From UBA3855 sp964472035 (GTDB taxonomy: Bacteria > Bacillota > Clostridia > Oscillospirales > Ruminococcaceae): 64,000 nucleotides of DNA. The DNA lies in contig CAYYIT010000003.1 of NCBI GenBank assembly GCA_964472035.1, positions 1 to 64,000 of the forward strand. The letters run 5' to 3'. How positions within the stretch are numbered: position 1 is the first letter of the stretch; the number at the start of each line of letters is the position of its first letter. The notes under the pieces are model-generated. The model was not told the origin of the DNA. It was given only the letters and a program-made list of their open reading frames with translations, and ran no database searches. A program made the position numbers and the translations under genes. This document shows, piece by piece, positions 58,433-64,000 of this stretch.

Positions 58433-59723
58433 TGATTTTCGCTTCCGCCTGTTCCGGTGCTGCTGCCGGTGCAGGCGTTTTTTCCGGTTTTGGGTTTCTT
58501 CGCCACTCCGGCGGCATGTAGGATTCCGTCGAAACGGGAAGTCCCTTTCTCTCGAGACGAGCGCTGACGTATTCACTGCACAGCGAGTAAAACACCGCAA
58601 ATACAGGGGACGCAACGATCATTCCCACAAATCCGAACAAACCGCCTCCGATAAACACGGCGGCCATAATCCAGAACGCGGACAGTCCGAGCTGATCGCC
58701 GAGGATCTTCGGAGCAATAATATTGCCGTCGATCTGCTGTATCACAATAATGAAAATACCGAAGATCAGGCCCTTGACCGGAGAAAACAGCATGAGCAGC
58801 AGCACGGAAGGAACACCGCCGATGAACGGACCGAAGATCGGGATCGCATTCGTCAGTGCAAGCAGTACACTGATCAGCGGCGCATACGGCATTCCGGTAA
58901 CCGTCATGAAAAGGAATGTCACTACACCGATCAGTGAGCAGTCAAGTGCTACGCCCGTAAAATAGTGGATGAACTTATGGTTCACATTTCTCACAAACTT
59001 GAAGATCCGCTGCGAGCTGTCAGGCTTGCAGACGGCACAGATGAATTTCTTGGACTGTGCAAAGAATTTTTCCTTGCTGTACAGAAGATAGATCGAAACG
59101 ATCACACCAAGGAATGCATTTTTAATGGTACTGAGCACCGCCATGAATCCGCTTGTAATGCTTGCAATCAGACCATCCTTGGCAAATACCTTTCCGATAT
59201 TCAGCTCAAACTGGCTGATCATATTCAGCAGCATCTCCTGCAGGTCAGCAAAATCAAGTTTGAAGTGCTGACGGAAAAATGCCGTCTGATCCGTCAGACG
59301 ATTGACAAGGTTTTCAGCGCCTTCCTTCAGTCCTGCGATAAAGCTGGGATCCTGAACGGAGTCCGCAATGCTCTGGATATTTTGGATCACCTCCGGGATG
59401 ATCGCGGCGATCAGACCCGTCAGCAGTGACAGCAGCAGCAGGATACTGCATGCAACGGACAGTCCGCGAACAAGCCCCCGATGCGTCTTTTTCCGGTTGA
59501 TCAACCGGCCAAACAGCCGTTCAAACCGCTTCATCAGCGGATTGATCAGATAAGCGATCACAAATCCCCAGATGATCGGGGAGCTGACCTCTATGATCTT
59601 GGACAGCACCGATTTGAAGATCTCGATCCGGAATGCAAATATCACAAGCATCAGACATGCCGCAAATACCAGAACTGTGTAGACCGCTATCGTTGCATAT
59701 TTCCTGTTAAATTGTAGTTTCAT
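58392..59723 (-). CDS. AI-2E family transporter (PerM/YdiK-like)
   Basis: 443 residues. The family pattern is clear: two N-terminal helices (about 10-65), a long soluble helical segment (105-190), then helices including GVVTFLFMTVTGMPYAPLISVLLALTNAIPIFGPFIGGVPSVLLLML and NIIAPKILGDQLGLSAFWIM. The C-terminus has a charged, Ala/Pro-rich tail. Members export quorum signals or act as sodium/proton antiporters. Its substrate is unknown. It overlaps the gatB end by 17 bases. Confidence 0.93.
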   Translation of the reverse strand: MKLQFNRKYATIAVYTVLVFAACLMLVIFAFRIEIFKSVLSKIIEVSSPIIWGFVIAYLINPLMKRFERLFGRLINRKKTHRGLVRGLSVACSILLLLSLLTGLIAAIIPEVIQNIQSIADSVQDPSFIAGLKEGAENLVNRLTDQTAFFRQHFKLDFADLQEMLLNMISQFELNIGKVFAKDGLIASITSGFMAVLSTIKNAFLGVIVSIYLLYSKEKFFAQSKKFICAVCKPDSSQRIFKFVRNVNHKFIHYFTGVALDCSLIGVVTFLFMTVTGMPYAPLISVLLALTNAIPIFGPFIGGVPSVLLLMLFSPVKGLIFGIFIIVIQQIDGNIIAPKILGDQLGLSAFWIMAAVFIGGGLFGFVGMIVASPVFAVFYSLCSEYVSARLERKGLPVSTESYMPPEWRRNPKPEKTPAPAAAPEQAEAKIITDLSDGGSEDPS

Positions 59724-61167
59724 TGGTCATTCCTTTCTGCAGCAGCGTTGCAACAATTTCGTTAAGAAGCGATGGGTTTGCTCTTCCGCCGGATGCGCGC
59801 ATGCACTGTCCGACAAGATAGCCGAGCGCACGGGTTTTGCCGTCCTGATAATCCTTCACAGACTGCGGATTCGCTGCGATCACATCCTGTGCAAGCGCAG
59901 TAAGTGCGTCCCTGTCAGAGAGCTGCGCAAGGCCGCGCGCCTCGATGACGGGTTCAGGATCGGTGTCCTGCGTCAGCATCACTTCAAGCACCTGCCTGGC
60001 GGCAGAATGTGAGATGCTGCCGTTCTCCACATAAGCGATCAATGCCGCCAGACGCTCCGGCGTGAGGGGCATGTCCTCCAGCGAACGTCCCGTTTCATTC
60101 ATGGAACGGGAAATATCCGTCAGGATCCACTTAGCCGCTGTCTTCGGCCGTGATTCCGGCAAATTACAGTACCGGTCATAAAATCCGGCTTTGTCGGGGG
60201 ACTCGGTGATCAGCACTGCGTCGTCCTCACTCAACCCATATGCATCGATATAGCGTCGTATCTTGGCATTCGGCAGCTCCGGCAGCGCATCCTTCAGCGC
60301 AGCGATCCTCTCCTCGGAGATCACGACCGGGGGGAGATCGGGCTCCTCAAAGAACCGGTAATCCTCCGCATCCTCCTTCGACCGCATCAGAATGCTGATA
60401 CCGCGCTGGTCATCCCAGCGGCGCGTTTCCGGTTCGATACTGCCGCCAGCTTCCAGAATGGCGATCTGGCGCTGCGATTCGTATTCAATTCCGCGGACCG
60501 CCGCACTGAAGCTATTGACGTTTTTCAGCTCACAGCGCGCACCATAGGCATCCTCGCCCTGCCTGCGGACGGATACGTTCACATCGCAGCGGAGGCTGCC
60601 CTCCTGCATTTTACAGTCAGAGATGTCCAGATACCGCAGAACAGACCGCACCGTATCAAGACAGCCCTTTGCTTCGGCACTGCTGCGCATGTCAGGACAA
60701 GTCACGATCTCAATGAGCGGCACGCCGCAGCGGTTGTAATCCGCAAGCGATCCGCAGTAGGCATCGTCGTGCAGAAGTTTGCCGGCATCCTCTTCGATAT
60801 GGATGCGCTCGATCCGGACAGCGGTCGCCTTTCCATGTGTCAGATACCGCAGCATCCCGTCGCTGCACAGCGGCTGTGTCCCCTGCGAGATCTGGAAAGC
60901 CTTCGGAAGATCGGGGTAGAAGTAGTGCTTGCGTGCCATTCTGCTCACCGGATGGATCCGGCAGCCGAGCGCATGCCCCATCTTCACCGCATATTCCACG
61001 ACCGATTCATTCAGAACGGGCAGCGCACCCGGAAGGCCAAGGCATACCGGACAGATCTGCGTGTTCGGTCGTTCCCCGAACACATTCCTGCATGAGCAAT
61101 AGATCTTTGTCGCCGTCGACAGCTCTGCATGGATCTCAAGACCGATCACCGTTTCATACTGTCCCAT
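59707..61167 (-). CDS. gatB: Aspartyl/glutamyl-tRNA amidotransferase subunit B
   Basis: 486 residues from MGQYETVIGLEIHAEL. The EIHAEL, HKHYFYPDLPK-type KHYFYPDLPKAFQISQ, IHIEEDAGKL and NRCGVPLIEIVT motifs are present. The C-terminal YqeY-like tail domain ends the protein. With GatA and GatC it turns Glu-tRNAGln (and Asp-tRNAAsn) into the amide form, binding the tRNA and making the activated intermediate. It overlaps the gatA end by 14 bases. Confidence 0.98.
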   Translation of the reverse strand: MGQYETVIGLEIHAELSTATKIYCSCRNVFGERPNTQICPVCLGLPGALPVLNESVVEYAVKMGHALGCRIHPVSRMARKHYFYPDLPKAFQISQGTQPLCSDGMLRYLTHGKATAVRIERIHIEEDAGKLLHDDAYCGSLADYNRCGVPLIEIVTCPDMRSSAEAKGCLDTVRSVLRYLDISDCKMQEGSLRCDVNVSVRRQGEDAYGARCELKNVNSFSAAVRGIEYESQRQIAILEAGGSIEPETRRWDDQRGISILMRSKEDAEDYRFFEEPDLPPVVISEERIAALKDALPELPNAKIRRYIDAYGLSEDDAVLITESPDKAGFYDRYCNLPESRPKTAAKWILTDISRSMNETGRSLEDMPLTPERLAALIAYVENGSISHSAARQVLEVMLTQDTDPEPVIEARGLAQLSDRDALTALAQDVIAANPQSVKDYQDGKTRALGYLVGQCMRASGGRANPSLLNEIVATLLQKGMTNETTI

Positions 61168-62638
61168 TGCCCTGCCCCCTCTCTGTACGATCCCATAATG
61201 ACGAAAAACCGCCCATTTCCTGTTCATATCTATGCGCAGCGCGAAGCAGAAGCCCCTCCTGCAGCTGCGCTCCCATGAGCTGCATGCCGATGGGAAGTCC
61301 GCCGGCGGTCATTCCGCAGGGGACGCTGATCGCAGGAACGCCCGCAAGATTCGCAGTCACCGTGCAAAGATCGGCACGATAACGCTTGACCGGATCGTCC
61401 TGATGTGTTCCGAAGCACGGCGCAGGTGCAGGCGCAGTGGGCGTTGCGATGCAGTCAACTTCTTGAAACACATCCGCAAGCTCCTGACGGATACGGTCCT
61501 GCGCCGCAGCTGCTCTACGGTAGTAAGCATCATAATGTCCGGCACTCAGCGCAAAGGTACCAAGCATGATTCGGCGCTTGACTTCATCGCCGAATCCCTC
61601 GCTGCGGGATCTTTCCATCATTTGTGCAAGATTCCCGTATTCTGCGGTACGGTAGCCATAGCGCACACCATCAAACCGCGCAAGGTTTGAGCTGGCCTCG
61701 GCGGACGAGATAAGGTAATACGCACTCACCGCGCTCCTTGTTTCCGGAAGTGAGAGCGGTTTCAGTACAGCACCGTTACGTTCCAGCAGATCTAAAGCAT
61801 CATGAACCGCCTCGGATACCTCCGCGTCCGTTCCCTCCGCAAAAAACTCCTTTGGTATGCCGATGCGAAGACCGCGCACATCCCCATCAAGCTGTTTCCT
61901 TCCCAAAGGGTCCGTATCCTGAAGCGATGTCGCATCCTTCGGGTCATGGCCCGCGATCACTTCGTACAGAAGGGATGCATCCTCCACCGTGCGTGCCATC
62001 ACACCGATCTGGTCAAGGGAGGAGGCAAATGCGATCAGTCCCCAGCGCGAGACCCGTCCATAGGTGGGCTTGAGTCCGACAACACCGCAAAAGGCTGCCG
62101 GCTGGCGTACAGAACCACCCGTATCGGATCCGAGTGCCAGCACCGCTTCTCCTGCAGCGACCGCTGCCGCGCTGCCGCCGGAAGATCCACCCGGAACGCG
62201 GGTCGGATCCCAGGGATTGCAGGTATTATGGAACCATGAGGTTTCGGTGCTGGAACCCATCGCAAATTCATCCATATTCGTTTTTCCGATGACGATCATT
62301 CCGGCGTTCCGGAGCTTTTCAACGGCATGAGCATCAAAGGGCGAAACATAGTTTTCCAGCATTCTGGAGGCACAGGTGGTGGGCATCTCCCTGACGGCGA
62401 TATTATCCTTCACTGCAACCGGAATCCCTGCAAGAGGATGCATCGCAGCTCCGGCAGCCCTTGCGCGGTCGATCCCTCTTGCCTGTTCGAGCGCGGAAGG
62501 GTTCATGGCAAGATATGCCTGCACCCGCGGCTCCTTCTCAGCGATGCGTGTCAGAATGCTCTGCAAAAGCTCCTCCGCACTGATCTCCCGATTTTGCAGC
62601 ATCACCGACAGTTCCGATGCGGAACGCTGGTAGAGCAT
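61154..62638 (-). CDS. gatA: Aspartyl/glutamyl-tRNA amidotransferase subunit A
   Basis: 494 residues from MLYQRSASELSVML. Amidase-signature residues are seen in AVKDNI (Lys), GSSGGSAAAVAAGEAVLALGSDTGGSVRQPAAFCG (the two Ser of the Ser-Ser-Lys triad). It releases ammonia from glutamine for GatB. The start shares one base with the gatC stop (TGATG). Confidence 0.98.
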   Translation of the reverse strand: MLYQRSASELSVMLQNREISAEELLQSILTRIAEKEPRVQAYLAMNPSALEQARGIDRARAAGAAMHPLAGIPVAVKDNIAVREMPTTCASRMLENYVSPFDAHAVEKLRNAGMIVIGKTNMDEFAMGSSTETSWFHNTCNPWDPTRVPGGSSGGSAAAVAAGEAVLALGSDTGGSVRQPAAFCGVVGLKPTYGRVSRWGLIAFASSLDQIGVMARTVEDASLLYEVIAGHDPKDATSLQDTDPLGRKQLDGDVRGLRIGIPKEFFAEGTDAEVSEAVHDALDLLERNGAVLKPLSLPETRSAVSAYYLISSAEASSNLARFDGVRYGYRTAEYGNLAQMMERSRSEGFGDEVKRRIMLGTFALSAGHYDAYYRRAAAAQDRIRQELADVFQEVDCIATPTAPAPAPCFGTHQDDPVKRYRADLCTVTANLAGVPAISVPCGMTAGGLPIGMQLMGAQLQEGLLLRAAHRYEQEMGGFSSLWDRTERGQGNGTV

Positions 62639-62928
62639 CACACTTCCACCTCCACGGTCTGCGGCACGGCAAAGCACTCACAGCACAGCTCCGGTGCATT
62701 ACGGAAAAAAGCTTCCTGAGGGATATCACAAACCTCCGGATGATCCGGCCGCAGCGCTGCGCCGGAAATGAACACTGCTGCCCCGGATCGCTGAACATCC
62801 GGCAGATCCTCCGCCATTGCCGCAATGGCCTCCATTTCTGCTGCAAAACGAACATGCTGCTCGGGCGTGAGCTCCAGCCGTGCAAGCTTTGCCACATGAT
62901 CAATATCAAAATGCATTTCCTGTTCCAT
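62638..62928 (-). CDS. gatC: Aspartyl/glutamyl-tRNA amidotransferase subunit C
   Basis: 96 residues from MEQEMHFDIDHVAKLARLEL. The helical start with VAKLARLEL and the C-terminal LRPDHPEV match GatC, the small chaperone-like subunit that holds A and B together. Ten bases after ligA. Confidence 0.95.
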   Translation of the reverse strand: MEQEMHFDIDHVAKLARLELTPEQHVRFAAEMEAIAAMAEDLPDVQRSGAAVFISGAALRPDHPEVCDIPQEAFFRNAPELCCECFAVPQTVEVEV

Positions 62929-62938
62929 CGTTACTCCC

Positions 62939-64000
62939 TTACTGCAATGCGTCAAGCATTTCCTGCTCGGTCAGCACCGGAATGCCAAGCTCCTGTGCTT
63001 TTGTGAGTTTACTGCCGGCATCCTCTCCGGCAATGACAAGATCCGTCTTTTTGGAAACGGAGCCGGTCACCTTTGCGCCGGCAGCCTCCAGCGCACTTTT
63101 GGCTTCACTGCGTTTCATTTGCGAAAGTGTACCCGTCAGCACAACTGTTTTTCCGCTGAAGTAGGTATCGCTTGCGGCTTCGTGTTTTGTATAGTTCATG
63201 GTAAGCCCGGCATCTCGGAGCTTGCCAAGCAGCCCCTTCACATGGGAATCATGCAGCGCCGAATACAGACGATCTGCCATAACCATGCCGAAACCGTCAA
63301 TTGCAGCGATCTCTTCGGGCGCAGCCGCCTCGAGCGCCTCCAGCGATCCGAAATGCGCACAGGCAAGACTTGCGGCCTTCTGACCGATATTGCGGATGCC
63401 AAGTGCAAACAGCACCCGATCAAGCGGCGCATCCTTGGTCGCGGCAATGGCAGTGACAAGATTGTCCGCCGATTTTTCCTTGAAGCCCTCGAGCGTGAGG
63501 AGCTGTTCGCGTGTCAGTGTATACAGATCCGCTGCATCCCCTATCAGCTGCGCATCGATCAATGCTGCAACGATGGCAGGCCCGAGGCCTTCGATATTCA
63601 TGGCATCACGGGATGCAAAGTGCTGGAGCTGTCTTCGCAGCTGCGCCGGACAGGAAATATTCGTGCAGCGCAGGACACTTTCCTCCTCATCGCGGACGGT
63701 ATCCGCACCGCAGACAGGACACTGCAGGGGCAGTACATACGGCTCGGAATCCGTGGCATGACTCACACTGCGAAGCACCTCCGGAATGATATCACCCGCC
63801 TTGCGGACAACGATCGTATCGCCGATCCGGATGTCCTTCTCCGTGATGAAATCCTGATTGTGCAGCACCGCTCTCGACACGCTCGTACCTGCAAGCAGGA
63901 TCGTATCAAACACCGCTACCGGCGTCAGCGCGCCGGTTCTGCCGACATTGACCTCAATATCCCGCAGCACGGTCTCCTTCTCCTCCGGAGGGAATTTGTA
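62939..64000 (-). CDS. ligA: NAD-dependent DNA ligase, C-terminal part (cut by window end)
   Basis: The frame is open to the window edge, and the 5' part lies beyond 64000. The visible 353 residues begin in the nucleotidyltransferase domain (YKFPPEEKETVLRDIEVNVGRTG). The OB fold follows, then a Cys4 zinc finger (CPVCGADT...CTNISCPAQ), the tandem HhH (GLGPAIVAALIDAQLI, GIRNIGQKAASLACAHF) and the C-terminal BRCT (FSGKTVVLTGTLSQMKRSEAKSAL). It seals nicks in replication and repair using NAD. Confidence 0.97.
   Translation of the reverse strand, partial: YKFPPEEKETVLRDIEVNVGRTGALTPVAVFDTILLAGTSVSRAVLHNQDFITEKDIRIGDTIVVRKAGDIIPEVLRSVSHATDSEPYVLPLQCPVCGADTVRDEEESVLRCTNISCPAQLRRQLQHFASRDAMNIEGLGPAIVAALIDAQLIGDAADLYTLTREQLLTLEGFKEKSADNLVTAIAATKDAPLDRVLFALGIRNIGQKAASLACAHFGSLEALEAAAPEEIAAIDGFGMVMADRLYSALHDSHVKGLLGKLRDAGLTMNYTKHEAASDTYFSGKTVVLTGTLSQMKRSEAKSALEAAGAKVTGSVSKKTDLVIAGEDAGSKLTKAQELGIPVLTEQEMLDALQ

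Overview
The window reads as a chromosomal segment of an anaerobic Gram-positive bacterium of the Clostridia, most like Ruminococcus or another Oscillospiraceae. The evidence is strong AGGAGG ribosome binding sites, TTGACA-17-TATAAT promoters, an FMN-riboswitch-controlled riboflavin operon, a cotJABC operon, a type I dockerin protein, a PurO-type IMP cyclohydrolase and GatCAB. Species cannot be fixed by eye. A run of 100 N at 23195-23294 shows it is a draft scaffold.

Layout. 1-8.1 kb: a zinc-ribbon/caspase-like membrane protein, the riboflavin operon ribD-ribE-ribBA-ribH-HAD phosphatase read right to left from an FMN riboswitch, and a small anchored protein. 8.1-12.7 kb: an AraC-type regulator and a heterodimeric ABC exporter. 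12.8-28.1 kb: the spore-coat/manganese-catalase operon cotJA-cotJB-cotJC, whose last gene is cut in two by a 14.1-kb mobile element. 28.2-31.3 kb: a YgiQ radical SAM protein, a tyrosine recombinase and a large hairpin. 31.3-43.9 kb: coaD, rsmD and uvrC, then a purine cluster (purE, C, F, M, N, O, HAD, AICAR transformylase, purD). 44-52 kb: an envelope glycosyltransferase pair, an Mrp-type ATPase and uvrBA. 52.1-56.6 kb: an NrtR-type NAD salvage operon. 56.6-64 kb: radC, an RluA-type pseudouridine synthase, an AI-2E family protein, gatCAB and the 3' part of ligA.

Main finding. The element at 13243-27350 sits inside cotJC. Its ends are hybrid att sites that share a GG core (CC on the + strand). 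Removing it joins codon GGT/GGC in frame and restores a 207-residue manganese catalase (62 + 145 residues, ...TDIG|TEELAH...). The rejoined element ends form an imperfect 23-bp inverted repeat around the core, the expected shape of an attP for the large serine recombinase encoded next to the right end. This resembles the known sporulation-gene intervening elements such as skin in sigK, and could be a reversible developmental switch. The cargo is unusual: a self-inhibited Fic protein, an RNA ligase / Thg1-like polymerase / metallophosphoesterase / poly(ADP-ribose) glycohydrolase-like gene set that looks like an RNA-repair and de-ADP-ribosylation cassette, a D12 adenine methylase, a dockerin protein, two XRE regulators and a roughly 85-bp tandem repeat array that broke the assembly. 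No phage structural genes are present.

Other points are a PurF without its glutaminase cysteine, purH functions split between a lone transformylase and PurO, a PRPP-synthetase-like/NadV pair within the NrtR operon, and an asymmetric ABC exporter.
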